Positions 1 through 7,980 of a stretch of 64,000 nt of DNA are shown piece by piece. The notes under the pieces are model-generated. The model saw only the letters and a list, made by a program, of their open reading frames with translations. It was not told where the DNA came from and made no database searches. How positions within the stretch are numbered: position 1 is the stretch's first letter; every line of letters starts with the position of its first letter. The DNA lies in NCBI GenBank assembly GCA_024123955.1, contig CP099652.1, positions 5,580,001 through 5,644,000 on the forward strand. The letters are read 5' to 3'. The stretch is from Oxalobacteraceae bacterium OTU3CINTB1. GTDB lineage: Bacteria; Pseudomonadota; Gammaproteobacteria; Burkholderiales; Burkholderiaceae_D. A program made the position numbers and the translations under genes.

Positions 1-189
1 GCCATCGCCGAGCTGCACCTGTCCGGCGACTGGGCGATGCCGTCGTCGTTCGACCGCCTGCTGATCTTCGGCGCGCTCAACTGGACCGTGCAGTGGTACA
101 AACCCGGCAGCGGCGCCGACGTCAAGGAGTTGGCCCGCCAAGCGATGCGCTTCATCCTGCGCACGCCCGCCGCAGTTGAGGCACAATAG
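1..189 (+). CDS. TetR-family transcriptional regulator, C-terminal fragment
   Basis: The reading frame is open from base 1 to a TAG at 187-189, giving the last 62 residues of a protein whose start lies outside the window. The segment FGALNWTVQWYKPGSG followed by a helix ending in LRTP resembles the C-terminal ligand-binding helices of TetR regulators, where a GALNWT.QWY-type motif is common. The DNA-binding domain is not visible, so the family call rests on this motif only. The stop is 24 bases before the next gene, so the two may be co-transcribed. Confidence 0.6.
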   Translation, partial: AIAELHLSGDWAMPSSFDRLLIFGALNWTVQWYKPGSGADVKELARQAMRFILRTPAAVEAQ

Positions 190-213
190 GGGCATACTTT
201 CAAAAGGATGCCC

Positions 214-513
214 ATGATTTACGAGATCGCCGAGATATACGTGAAGCCGGATGACCACGACGCCTTCCAGGCCGGCGTGGCCGAGGCGGTGCCCCTGTTC
301 AAGGCGGCCACCGGTTGCCTGTCGATGCGCCTCGACCGCGACATCGAAACGCCCGACACCTATCATCTGGTGATCGGCTGGCAAACCCTTGAAAACCATA
401 CCGTCGATTTCCGTGGCAGTCCGGCATTCCAGTCTTGGCGCGGACTGGTCGGCAGCTATTTCGCTACACCGCCCAAGGTGGAGCATTTCGAAACCGTGGT
501 GGCCGGCTTCTAA
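214..513 (+). CDS. Antibiotic biosynthesis monooxygenase (ABM) domain protein
   Basis: A 99-residue protein of the dimeric alpha+beta barrel ABM type. It opens with YEIAEIYVKPDDHDAFQAGVAEAVPLF, then a CLSMRLDRDIETPDTYHLVIGWQ strand pair and a W-rich FQSWRGLVG helix, a typical order for small ABM enzymes or heme/quinol-modifying proteins. The substrate cannot be told from sequence. I choose the ATG at 214 rather than the one at 208 because AAAAGG at 202-207 is spaced correctly only for 214. It follows a TetR gene at short distance, so it may be a target of that regulator (inference). Confidence 0.75.
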   Translation: MIYEIAEIYVKPDDHDAFQAGVAEAVPLFKAATGCLSMRLDRDIETPDTYHLVIGWQTLENHTVDFRGSPAFQSWRGLVGSYFATPPKVEHFETVVAGF

Positions 514-546
514 GCCGCACTGCCCGGTTCAATCAAGGAGGTCGTC

Positions 547-849
547 ATGACACGCACAATACACCGCAATTTCGAACAGGTGACCGACGCCGAAAGCGCC
601 CGCAGCGCCTTGCTGGCCAAGGGTTTTCCTCCGTCCACCGTTAAACTGACCAAGCACACGGCTTTGCCGCCGAGCGTGGCGACCAGCACCGTCGGTAACA
701 TCTTCGACGCGCTGACGCCGGGCGGCCCGGCCGCCGCAGCGCACGCGCGCGAACGCAGCGGCGCCATGCTGTCGGTCGATATCTACGACGAGGACGAAGG
801 CGGCAACGCCGACGCCATCATGAGCGGCTTCGGCGCGCGACCGGCGTAA
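547..849 (+). CDS. Hypothetical protein, 100 aa
   Basis: I do not recognise this family. The protein is soluble and has no signal peptide or membrane segment. Its N-terminal part (FEQVTDAESARSALLAKGF) looks like an alpha/beta unit, and the C-terminal third is acidic and glycine-rich (DIYDEDEGGNADAIMSGFG). A strong ribosome binding site, AAGGAGG at 535-541, precedes the ATG and supports translation. It lies 33 bases after the ABM gene on the same strand. A distant likeness to short stress proteins such as YflT is possible but weak. Confidence 0.6.
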   Translation: MTRTIHRNFEQVTDAESARSALLAKGFPPSTVKLTKHTALPPSVATSTVGNIFDALTPGGPAAAAHARERSGAMLSVDIYDEDEGGNADAIMSGFGARPA

Positions 850-867
850 AAAGCACCTGCGGAACTA

Positions 868-953
868 CGTAGGGCGGATTAGCGCAGCGTAATCCGCCAG
901 GCGCCGTCGGCGGCTCATGGCGGATTACGGCGTGCCGCCTAATCCGCCCTACG
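868..953. repeat. Nested palindromic intergenic repeat, family A, full copy
   Basis: The outer arms CGTAGGGCGGATTAG (868-882) and CTAATCCGCCCTACG (939-953) are perfect 15-base inverted repeats. Inside them CGTAATCCGCCA (888-899) pairs with TGGCGGATTACG (918-929). The core GGCGGATTA thus occurs four times in alternating orientation, like a REP/BIME unit. It fills the gap between the convergent ends of the 547-849 gene and pncB. Related copies lie at 63891-63984 (full) and 20451-20482 (half). Confidence 0.85.
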
Positions 954-957
954 AAAA

Positions 958-2151
958 TCACACGGCCGGGTGGTGGAACACCTGGCGCAGATAAGCCAGG
1001 AAAGTCTCGTCCTTGCACAGCGTTTTACCCGGCGAGTCCGACAGCTTGGCCACCGATTGGCCGTTGCAGTTGACCAGCTTCATGACGATGTTGAGCGGCT
1101 TCAGGCCGACGTCATTGGTCAGGTGCGTGCCGATGCCAAAGCCGGTCATGATGCGGTCGGCGAAATGGCGGTACAGCTCGAAAGCCTTCTCCAGATTCAG
1201 CCCGTCCGAGAACACCAGCCGCTTGGTCTTGGGGTCGATGCGCAACGCTGCGTAGTGCGCCAGCGCCTTCTCTCCCCACACAACCGGATCGCCCGAATCG
1301 TGGCGCAGCCCGTCGAACAGCTTGGCGAAATACAGATCGAAGTCGTCGAGGAAGGCGTCCATGCCCACCACGTCGGTCAGCGCGACACCGAGGTCGCCCC
1401 GGTATTCCTGCACCCACGCCTCCAGCGAGGCTTTCTGGAAGTCGCGCAGCCGCACGCCGAAGGCCTGGAACGATTGCATGTATTCGTGCGCCATCGTGCC
1501 GATCGGCACCAGGCCGAACCTCATCGCCTGGTAGACGTTGGACGTGCCCTTGAAGTACTCGGGCACCTCGCGCGACAGGCGCTGCACCACCTCGTCGTGC
1601 CAGGCGCCGGAAAAGCGCCGGCGCGTGCCGAAGTCGGAGAACTCGAACGGGTTGCGGCGCGCCGGCTCGGCGCCGAAGGCCTTGAGCGCGGCGATCTTGG
1701 CGCTGAGGCGCTGGCGCCCCTCGGCCAGCGCGGCGGCCTGGTCTAAGCGGCGGAAGTATAGTTCATTGACGATGTAAAGCACGTAGATCTCAAAGCCCAT
1801 CACGTGCACCTGCGGGCCGGTGGCGCGGATCGCCAAGGTGTCGCCGTCGACGCGCACGTCGATGAATTTGCGCTGGAAGCGGAACACCGTCAGGAAATCG
1901 ACAAAGTCGCTTTTGATGTACCGCAGCGAGCGCAGGAAGTTCAGTTCCTCGTCCGAAAAGCCCATCGAGCACAGATGATCGAGTTCGCGCTCGACCGCCT
2001 CGTGCAGCTCGGCCAGCGGATACTCGGGCGTGTTGCGGCAGACGAATTCGTATTCGGTGTGCGAGTTGGGATGGCCATGCAGCAGCGCTTGCCACATGGT
2101 GAATTTGTATAGATCCGTCTCCAGCAGGCTGCGGACGATGGGCTGACTCAT
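958..2151 (-). CDS. pncB: Nicotinate phosphoribosyltransferase
   Basis: This enzyme joins nicotinate to PRPP, with ATP hydrolysis, to form nicotinate mononucleotide in the Preiss-Handler branch of NAD salvage; it is cytosolic. The 397-residue length matches the E. coli enzyme (about 400). Visible family motifs are [14 protein letters not shown] at the N-terminus, [22 protein letters not shown] around the phosphoacceptor-histidine region, and RHDSGDP. I start at 2151 (MSQPIVRS) because GGAGAG lies just upstream; an in-frame ATG at 2169 lacks a site. It is the last gene of a minus-strand operon with the 2209-3021 and 3047-3916 genes (gaps of 57 and 25 bases), the latter a nicotinamidase-like hydrolase that would supply its substrate. 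Confidence 0.95.
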   Translation of the reverse strand: MSQPIVRSLLETDLYKFTMWQALLHGHPNSHTEYEFVCRNTPEYPLAELHEAVERELDHLCSMGFSDEELNFLRSLRYIKSDFVDFLTVFRFQRKFIDVRVDGDTLAIRATGPQVHVMGFEIYVLYIVNELYFRRLDQAAALAEGRQRLSAKIAALKAFGAEPARRNPFEFSDFGTRRRFSGAWHDEVVQRLSREVPEYFKGTSNVYQAMRFGLVPIGTMAHEYMQSFQAFGVRLRDFQKASLEAWVQEYRGDLGVALTDVVGMDAFLDDFDLYFAKLFDGLRHDSGDPVVWGEKALAHYAALRIDPKTKRLVFSDGLNLEKAFELYRHFADRIMTGFGIGTHLTNDVGLKPLNIVMKLVNCNGQSVAKLSDSPGKTLCKDETFLAYLRQVFHHPAV

Positions 2152-2208
2152 GGACTCTCCAGATTGCATATTGCCATGATCTTACGCCATGCGGGCCGGA
2201 TGCGTTGA

Positions 2209-3021
2209 TCAGGGCCGCGCTTGCTTGTACGCGGACAGGCTCTCCATCAGGTAACGCTTGACCGTGCCCTGGCGCTTCAGCAGCGCCAGCCCGGCCGCCA
2301 GTTGCGGCGCCAGCGCCGCGTGCGCACTGCGCAGGTAGGCGTGGCCTGTGGTGCTGCGCACCACGCCGGCCTGGTGCAGGGAGCCCAGACCGCTGCGCCG
2401 CTGTTCGGCGTCGCCCAGGAAAAACAGGAAATCGCCGACCGCCTCTTCGACATCGAAATACAGATCGGTGCGCCCCAGGCGCAGCTTCTGCAGGCCCTGG
2501 TCGATGGTCTGCACATACGAAAACTCGCCGGCGGCCAGCTCGCGCGACAGCATGTCGCGCAATTCGCTGATGCCGTGCCGGTATTCGCAGCGCAGGCGGC
2601 GCGCGCGCACCGCCTGCCAGCTGTCGAACACCAGGCCGGGCCGCGTCGCGTAGGCGGCAAAGCGCACGGCGTTGTTCGGCTCGGGCACCCGCACCAGCGC
2701 CGGAAACAGGTTTTGATAGTCGAAGGTGCGTCCCAGTTCGCCGTCGGCCTCGCCCGACAGCACCATGGCGGTGGCGCGCAATGGCGGCACGTCGATATAA
2801 ACGAAGCGCTTGCCCTGATCCTCAAGCAGATGGGTGTAGACCCGGATCAGCCATTGCGTGCGCGGATTGTCGAACGGGCGCGAAAACACGAACCGCAGCG
2901 TGTGCGCCCCGTCGGCCGGACCGGCGCCGAGGCCAGGGCGGGATTGCGCGGCAGCGGCCGCGGCGTACGTCAACGGCAGCGCGGCGGCCGCCTCCAGCAG
3001 TTGACGTCGGGTGAGCGCCAC
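2209..3021 (-). CDS. Periplasmic substrate-binding-like protein with Tat-like signal
   Basis: A 270-residue exported protein. The N-terminus TRRQLLEAAAALPLTYAAAAAAQS has a twin arginine before an alanine-rich hydrophobic stretch, compatible with Tat or Sec export. The body resembles bacterial extracellular solute-binding proteins of family 3: RATAMVLSGEADGELGRTFDY and LQKLRLGRTDLYFDVEEAVG are typical hinge and lobe motifs. No ABC permease or ATPase gene is nearby, so transport is unproven and it may act as a sensor or orphan binding protein. It sits between the nicotinamidase-like gene and pncB with short gaps, which suggests a ligand related to pyridine metabolism (inference). Confidence 0.7.
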   Translation of the reverse strand: MALTRRQLLEAAAALPLTYAAAAAAQSRPGLGAGPADGAHTLRFVFSRPFDNPRTQWLIRVYTHLLEDQGKRFVYIDVPPLRATAMVLSGEADGELGRTFDYQNLFPALVRVPEPNNAVRFAAYATRPGLVFDSWQAVRARRLRCEYRHGISELRDMLSRELAAGEFSYVQTIDQGLQKLRLGRTDLYFDVEEAVGDFLFFLGDAEQRRSGLGSLHQAGVVRSTTGHAYLRSAHAALAPQLAAGLALLKRQGTVKRYLMESLSAYKQARP

Positions 3022-3046
3022 AGCCTTCCCCCTCCGGCCGCCGGGA

Positions 3047-3916
3047 TCAGCGGGCGGCGTTGGCCAGCAGTTCGGGCAGCACGTCGCCAGCCTGCATCAG
3101 CTGCACGCCGCGCGCTTGCATGGCCTTCAGGAAGCCGTGGTACTGCGCCTCGAAGCCGGTGACGGGACTCATGCAGTCGGTGATCAGCACCAGCTTGGAC
3201 GCGGCCTGGTCGCCGAAGTGGTCGACGATATGTTCGACGGTCGCCTTGACGCAGTGACTGCCGGCCTCCCCCGCCACGTAGATCTGGTCGGCCTCGGCCA
3301 AGGTGTTGACGAACTTGGTGTTGAACTGGGTGTCCGGATCGTCGGCGTAGGGCACCTCGGCCATGACGGCCGAATAGTGCTCGGTCCACGGATTGGAGCC
3401 TTTGGCCAGCTTGGCGACGATGCCGAGCGAGGCTTCCTCCCAGGCGGCATAGGCGGCACGCACGTCGTCATGGACGTTGTTGCCCCAGCTGCCGATTTCG
3501 CAATGCACCGGCCACACCATCAACTGATAGCGGCCCGCCGCCTCAAGCTTGTCGAGATAGTTCAAAGCCAGCGGCAAGCCGGCAGGATGGCGCGGCAGGT
3601 ATTTTTCGGCGCGCACGTCGTCGGCCGTGATCTGCGTGAACGGCGCCACCGGCGCGCCGTCGCGGGCGACCCAGAACGTCGGGTGGGCGATGTCGAAGCG
3701 GTGGTGCGAGTCGAGCGTGATGCTGATGGCCGTCAGGCCGGAGCGGCCCCGGTTGATCAGGCCGGCCAGGCGCTGCATGTCCTGATGCGCGCCGGGCACC
3801 GGCAGCGCCGGCGCGCGCGGCTGGCGCGTGACCGGATCGATCGGCAGATAGCCGGCCGGCAGATCGCAAAAGTCGTTTTGCGGGTCGATAATCAGCAGGT
3901 GCAAGTTACGTTTCAT
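3047..3916 (-). CDS. Isochorismatase-family cysteine hydrolase, nicotinamidase-like
   Basis: The 289-residue protein begins MKRNLHLLIIDPQNDFCD, in which the Asp of IDPQNDF is the family's catalytic aspartate. GEAGSHCVKATVEHI carries the nucleophilic cysteine. It is longer than the classical PncA (about 210 residues). The operon with pncB supports a nicotinamidase role: nicotinamide to nicotinate plus ammonia. I start at 3916, preceded by GGAG at good spacing; the longer upstream extension has no homology-like content. Another isochorismatase-family activity cannot be excluded from sequence. Confidence 0.85.
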   Translation of the reverse strand: MKRNLHLLIIDPQNDFCDLPAGYLPIDPVTRQPRAPALPVPGAHQDMQRLAGLINRGRSGLTAISITLDSHHRFDIAHPTFWVARDGAPVAPFTQITADDVRAEKYLPRHPAGLPLALNYLDKLEAAGRYQLMVWPVHCEIGSWGNNVHDDVRAAYAAWEEASLGIVAKLAKGSNPWTEHYSAVMAEVPYADDPDTQFNTKFVNTLAEADQIYVAGEAGSHCVKATVEHIVDHFGDQAASKLVLITDCMSPVTGFEAQYHGFLKAMQARGVQLMQAGDVLPELLANAAR

Positions 3917-3953
3917 AGGGGCTCCGTGACGGGTATGCCTTCCATGATACGCA

Positions 3954-3982
3954 GCAAAGAACAAGCCCCGCAAGCGGGGCTT
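3954..3982 (-). terminator. Rho-independent-like terminator after azoR
   Basis: AAGCCCCG (3963-3970), loop CAAG and CGGGGCTT (3975-3982) form an 8-bp stem. On the minus strand the hairpin is followed by TGTTCTTT. It lies about 40 bases beyond the azoR stop, between it and the nicotinamidase-like gene, and so separates the two units. Confidence 0.75.
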
Positions 3983-4020
3983 CGTTCACGACCGATTGTG
4001 TGGCGTATTTGGCGCGGAAC

Positions 4021-4632
4021 TCAGACCAGGATGGCGTTGATGTCGGCGCGGCTCTTGGCGACTGCCGTGGCGACGGCCTCTTCACCCTTCGACACGCCTT
4101 CGGCGACGATGAAGGTGATGTCGGTCATGCCCAGGAAGCCCAAGGTGGCGCGCAGGTAGGTGGTCAGGTGGTCGTAGACGGCCGCCGGGCCTTCGCTGTA
4201 GACGCCGCCGCTGGCGACAAACACATACACTTTTTTACCGGTCACCAGGCCCTGGGGACCGTTGGCGCCATAGCTGAAGGTGCGGCCGACGCGGGCGATG
4301 TGGTCGATCCACGCCTTCAGGCCGGAGGTGACGGAGAAGTTGTACATCGGCGCGCCGATGACGATGGTGTCGGCGGCCAGCAGCTCGTCGACCAGCGCGT
4401 CGGACAGCTTGATCGTGTGGGCCTGGTCGGCGTTGCGCTGGTCCGGCGGGGTGAAGTACGCGCCGATCAGCTGTTCGGTCAGGTGCGGCAGCGGCGCGGC
4501 GGCCAGATCGCGGGTGACGATGGTATCGGAAGGGTTGGCTGCCTTCCATTTTGCGATGAATTCGCCGCCGAGCTGGCGCGAAACTGAACCGGTGTGACGA
4601 ACACTGCTATCGATGTGGAGGACGGTTGCCAT
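4021..4632 (-). CDS. azoR: FMN-dependent NADH-azoreductase / quinone reductase
   Basis: A 203-residue flavodoxin-fold enzyme that reduces azo compounds and quinones by two-electron transfer from NAD(P)H. Family signatures are VLHIDSSVRHTGSVSRQLG (FMN phosphate loop), IGAPMYNFSVTSGLKAWIDHIARVGRTF and VFVASGGVYS. Length matches AzoR (about 200). It is divergent from the LysR gene at 4773, a common arrangement in which the LysR protein controls the reductase. Nested inverted repeats in the 140-base gap are candidate operators. Confidence 0.93.
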   Translation of the reverse strand: MATVLHIDSSVRHTGSVSRQLGGEFIAKWKAANPSDTIVTRDLAAAPLPHLTEQLIGAYFTPPDQRNADQAHTIKLSDALVDELLAADTIVIGAPMYNFSVTSGLKAWIDHIARVGRTFSYGANGPQGLVTGKKVYVFVASGGVYSEGPAAVYDHLTTYLRATLGFLGMTDITFIVAEGVSKGEEAVATAVAKSRADINAILV

Positions 4633-4683
4633 GATGTGCTTCCTTTAAGTGGTAGGGTTGCATGCATCATAGATCGGGATTAC

Positions 4684-4733
4684 TATCGATGAAATACAGT
4701 AAATTTAAATCTTACTGATCGATTTTATCGATA
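4684..4733. promoter_or_regulatory. Nested inverted repeats between azoR and LysR gene
   Basis: TATCGATGAAA (4684-4694) faces TTTTATCGATA (4723-4733) with one mismatch. Within them CAGTAA (4697-4702) faces TTACTG (4712-4717) exactly. The spacing and AT-rich centre suit a LysR tetramer site serving both divergent genes. The role is inferred. Confidence 0.55.
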
Positions 4734-4772
4734 TCTAAACATCAACCACCGCATCAACCATAGGCAACCACC

Positions 4773-5846
4773 ATGCGAGACCCCGGCCTCCCCTCCCTCG
4801 ACCAGCTGCGCGTGTTCATCGCCGTCATCGACCACGGCGGCTTCGCGCACGCGGCGCGGGCGCTGCACCGCACGCAGTCCGTCATCAGCTACACCATCGC
4901 CAACCTGGAGGAGCAGCTCAACATCGAACTGCTCGACCGCAGCAAGCGCAAACCGGTGCTCACCGAGGCCGGCAAGGCGCTGCTGGCCGACGCCCGCGCC
5001 GTTTCGCTCAAGGTCGACGGCATGCGGGCGCGCGCCAAGGCGCTGTCGGCCGGGCTGGAAGCGGAGGTGTCGCTGGTGGTCGACGTGATGTATTCGACCT
5101 GCAAGCTGGTGCGTATTCTGCACGGCTTCCAGAAGGAGTTCCCGACCGTGTCGATGCGGCTGCGCACCGAGGCGCTGGGCGCGGTCACGCAACTGGTCAT
5201 GGACCGCACCTGCCATGTCGGCCTGAGCGCCTGGATGCCCGGCTCGGCGGACACCATCGAACGGCAGAGCTGCGGCTTCGTGACGATGGTGCCGGTGGTG
5301 TCGCCCAACCATCCGCTGGCGCAGATCAAGGGCAAGATCCCCAACGAGGTCCTGCGCGAGCACACGCAGCTGGTGCTGACCGACCGCAGCACCTTGACCA
5401 AGGGTCAGGATTTCGGCGTGGTGGCGCTGCGCGACTGGCGCCTGGGCGACCTGAGCTCCAAGCACGCGCTGCTGCGCAGCGGCATCGGCTGGGGCAATAT
5501 GCCGGTCGAATTCATCCAGTGGGACCTGGACGCGGGACGCCTGGTGCAGCTTGAGGTCGCCGAAGGGCCGGCCTTCAGCGCGCCGCTGTACGTGATCCGG
5601 CGCGCCGACGAAGAACCGGGACCGGCCACGCGCTGGGTCATGCAGCAGTTTCTGGAGATGGACAAGCAAATCGCCGACGAATACGGCGGCACCGAACACA
5701 CCGGCGCGGCGGCCAGGCACCACCCGCCGATCCACATGCCCTTCCATCAGCGTTCGAACGACGCGCCGTCGGCCGCATCGCTGCCGGTGATCACCGCCAC
5801 GCCGGTCAAGCGGGCGCCCGCGGCTACTTCACGCCGGCCGCGCTGA
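4773..5846 (+). CDS. LysR-family transcriptional regulator
   Basis: A 357-residue regulator. Residues 8-66 form the winged helix-turn-helix (LDQLRVFIAVIDHGGFAHAARALHRTQSVISYTIANLEEQLNIELLDR pattern), and the rest is the effector-binding domain. The protein is about 50 residues longer than most LysR proteins because of a proline/alanine-rich tail after residue 310 (HHPPIHMPF onward) of unknown role. The tail's coding end overlaps the convergent cbpM gene by 23 bases. It probably autoregulates and controls azoR through the inverted repeats between them (inference). Confidence 0.9.
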   Translation: MRDPGLPSLDQLRVFIAVIDHGGFAHAARALHRTQSVISYTIANLEEQLNIELLDRSKRKPVLTEAGKALLADARAVSLKVDGMRARAKALSAGLEAEVSLVVDVMYSTCKLVRILHGFQKEFPTVSMRLRTEALGAVTQLVMDRTCHVGLSAWMPGSADTIERQSCGFVTMVPVVSPNHPLAQIKGKIPNEVLREHTQLVLTDRSTLTKGQDFGVVALRDWRLGDLSSKHALLRSGIGWGNMPVEFIQWDLDAGRLVQLEVAEGPAFSAPLYVIRRADEEPGPATRWVMQQFLEMDKQIADEYGGTEHTGAAARHHPPIHMPFHQRSNDAPSAASLPVITATPVKRAPAATSRRPR

Positions 5847-6156
5847 GCTTGCGGCGCAGGCGGCAGATCTCCTCAGACAGATCGACCACCAGCGCGGCGA
5901 CGTCGTCGTTGGCCTCGAAGTCGCGCTCGATCTGGCACAGGCGGCGCGCCCGCACCAGGTCGGCGCTGGTGAAGCGCCAGCTGACGCAATCCTCCGAATC
6001 GCACTCCATCAGGATGCCGGTGCGCACGCGCTGCACCACCCAGTCGCGCTCGACGGCGCAGGCACGCGCCAGCTCCTCGAGCGTCAGCGCGGTCTCATCG
6101 ATCAACACGGCGGTCAGGGGCGGCTGCCCCACCGCTGCTTCCATTGTCTGTCCCAT
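5824..6156 (-). CDS. cbpM: Chaperone modulator CbpM-like protein
   Basis: A 110-residue MerR-like helix-turn-helix protein: ALTLEELARACAVERDWVVQRVRTGIL followed by FTSADLVRARRLCQIERDFEANDDVAALVVDLSEEICRLRRKL. This pattern matches CbpM, the partner and inhibitor of the DnaJ homologue CbpA. The gene follows cbpA with a 3-base gap, the conserved cbpA-cbpM order, so the two are surely co-transcribed. Its 3' end overlaps the convergent LysR gene. Confidence 0.85.
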   Translation of the reverse strand: MGQTMEAAVGQPPLTAVLIDETALTLEELARACAVERDWVVQRVRTGILMECDSEDCVSWRFTSADLVRARRLCQIERDFEANDDVAALVVDLSEEICRLRRKLSAAGVK

Positions 6157-6159
6157 AGC

Positions 6160-7122
6160 TCATCCTCCCGCGCGCGGATTGAACGCCATCTCGCGCGCCA
6201 TCGTTTGATACAGCTCGCGTGCCTTGTCGGTGTTCGCCGGCGGCAGCACCACTTCCAAAATCAGGTATAAATCGCCGGCTTCCTTGCCGGGGATGCCGCG
6301 TCCGCGCAGGCGCAGCTTGCGGCCGCTTTGCGAGCCGACCGGCACCGACACGGTGACCTTGCCCGACGGCGTGGTCACGTCGATGTCGGCGCCCAAGGCG
6401 AGCTCCCACGGCGCCACCGGCACCGTCTCGAAGACGTCGCGGCCATCGACGCGGTAGCGCGCATCGGGCCGGAACTGGATTTCCAGATACAGGTCTCCCG
6501 GCCCGCCGTCGCCGCGCTGGCCCTGGCCGGACAGGCGCAACTGCTGGCCGGCCGTCACGCCTTTGGGAATGTTGACGCTGAGCGTGCGCTCGCGCGTGAC
6601 GATGCGGTCGGCGGCGTCGCGCTCGGCCACCATCATGCTGACGTTGCGCGTGGCGCCTTGATAGGTGTCGACCAGGTCGATGGTGATGGTGGCGTGGCTG
6701 TCGTCGCCGCGCTGCGGCTCGTAGGCGTACTGCTGGCGCCGGCGTCCGCCCAGGTTGGCGAACAGGTCGGCGAAGAAGTCGCTCGAATCGGTGTCGCCGA
6801 AACCGCCGCCCGCAGCGCCGCCGCCGGCGCCCGGATTGCCGGTGCCGCCGCCAAAGCCGCGCCCCCAGTCCGGCGGCGGACGGAATTCCTGGCCGGCGCG
6901 GAACTGGCGTCCGCGCCCCAGGTCGTCGTAGGCGGCGCGTTTTTCGGCGTCGCCCAGCACGCCGTAGGCCTCGTTGAGTTCCTGGGTTTTCTTTTGCGCG
7001 TCGGCTTCCTTGCTGACGTCCGGATGGTATTTGCGGACCAGCTTGCGGTAAGCCTTCTTGATCTCGTCTTCCGAGGCGGTTTTCGACACGCCCAGGGTCT
7101 GGTAGTAGTCCTTGTATTCCAC
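6160..7122 (-). CDS. cbpA: DnaJ-family co-chaperone, curved DNA-binding protein CbpA
   Basis: A 320-residue type II J-protein. The J domain at residues 1-70 contains [32 protein letters not shown] with the catalytic HPD. A glycine-rich linker follows, with no zinc finger, then two C-terminal substrate-binding beta domains ([22 protein letters not shown] and [11 protein letters not shown]). It would stimulate the ATPase of DnaK. I start at a GTG at 7122 because GGAG precedes it with 6-base spacing and VEYKDYY aligns with the usual MEYKDYY start. Confidence 0.92.
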   Translation of the reverse strand: MEYKDYYQTLGVSKTASEDEIKKAYRKLVRKYHPDVSKEADAQKKTQELNEAYGVLGDAEKRAAYDDLGRGRQFRAGQEFRPPPDWGRGFGGGTGNPGAGGGAAGGGFGDTDSSDFFADLFANLGGRRRQQYAYEPQRGDDSHATITIDLVDTYQGATRNVSMMVAERDAADRIVTRERTLSVNIPKGVTAGQQLRLSGQGQRGDGGPGDLYLEIQFRPDARYRVDGRDVFETVPVAPWELALGADIDVTTPSGKVTVSVPVGSQSGRKLRLRGRGIPGKEAGDLYLILEVVLPPANTDKARELYQTMAREMAFNPRAGG

Positions 7123-7315
7123 GTTGCGCTCCACTCTTGCCTGCGTTGGGCCGGCGACTTGACTCGACAATGATCGAAGTTTACCTCCAATCCGCCATCG
7201 CCGCCGCCCTTCAGACGGGAGGGCGCGGCACCGCCGCCACAAAAAGTTGCAATTTTATATCTTATTCATTTGGAAACAGATACTATTTCCACTCAAATAA
7301 AACTAGGGAGATTAA

Positions 7316-7927
7316 ATGTTTTCATCAAAACTGAAGGCGGGGATATTGGCGATCGCAATGGCCACCGGGGCCGGCGCGGCGCAAGCCACCACCATCACCT
7401 TCGACGAATTCCCCGCCAACGAAACCGCTTTCCTGAGTGGCGGCGACAGCTTCGCAACAGGCGGCTACAATTTCAACATTTCGTCGGGTCTCGTATTTTT
7501 CATCTCCAGGACGGGGACGACCAGCATGGACTTGGGCGGCACCCTGAGCGTGACCAACGCTGCCAACAAGGTGTTTTCGCTCGCCAGTCTCGACCTGCGC
7601 ACAGTGCTGCCGCTGGAAACGAGCAGCGTCAAGCTGACCGGTACCGACGTGAGCGGGCACAAAACCATCCAGACCTACACCAACAGTGGCGCCAGCCGGC
7701 CAAACCCTAACGACCTGACCACCCATTATCTGACCGGCTTTGACAACCTCACCTCGCTCGTCATGGAACTCGTCTACAACGAATCGAGCTTCACCAACTT
7801 CAGCCTGGTGGACAACCTTGTGCTCAACGAGCAGCCAGCGGCCGCTGTGCCCGAGCCGGAAACTTGGGCGATGCTCGGCGTGGGCCTGGCGATGGTGGCA
7901 GGAATGTCGCGCCGCAAGCGCGCTTGA
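7316..7927 (+). CDS. PEP-CTERM sorting domain protein
   Basis: A 203-residue exported protein. The signal peptide spans about residues 1-24 (LKAGILAIAMATGAGAAQA). The C-terminus has the tripartite PEP-CTERM signal: VPEPETWAM, a hydrophobic helix and the basic tail SRRKRA. Such proteins are cut by an exosortase and linked to the surface in strains making exopolysaccharide. The middle, starting ITFDEFPA, resembles other secreted PEP-CTERM beta-sandwich domains. AGGGAG lies before the ATG. The upstream region holds an inverted TGGAAA/TTTCCA pair (7271-7291) that may be regulatory. Confidence 0.85.
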   Translation: MFSSKLKAGILAIAMATGAGAAQATTITFDEFPANETAFLSGGDSFATGGYNFNISSGLVFFISRTGTTSMDLGGTLSVTNAANKVFSLASLDLRTVLPLETSSVKLTGTDVSGHKTIQTYTNSGASRPNPNDLTTHYLTGFDNLTSLVMELVYNESSFTNFSLVDNLVLNEQPAAAVPEPETWAMLGVGLAMVAGMSRRKRA

Positions 7928-7950
7928 GGTAGCGCACGCGGTAGCAGGAC

Positions 7951-7972
7951 CCGGGACGGCAAGCCGTCCCGG
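7951..7972. terminator. Hairpin shared by convergent gene ends
   Basis: CCGGGACGG (7951-7959), loop CAAG and CCGTCCCGG (7964-7972) form a 9-bp GC stem between the converging PEP-CTERM and crystallin-like genes. There is no T-run on either side, so it is a weak intrinsic terminator at best, or an RNA 3'-end stabiliser. Confidence 0.5.
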
Positions 7973-7980
7973 TCAAGCGC

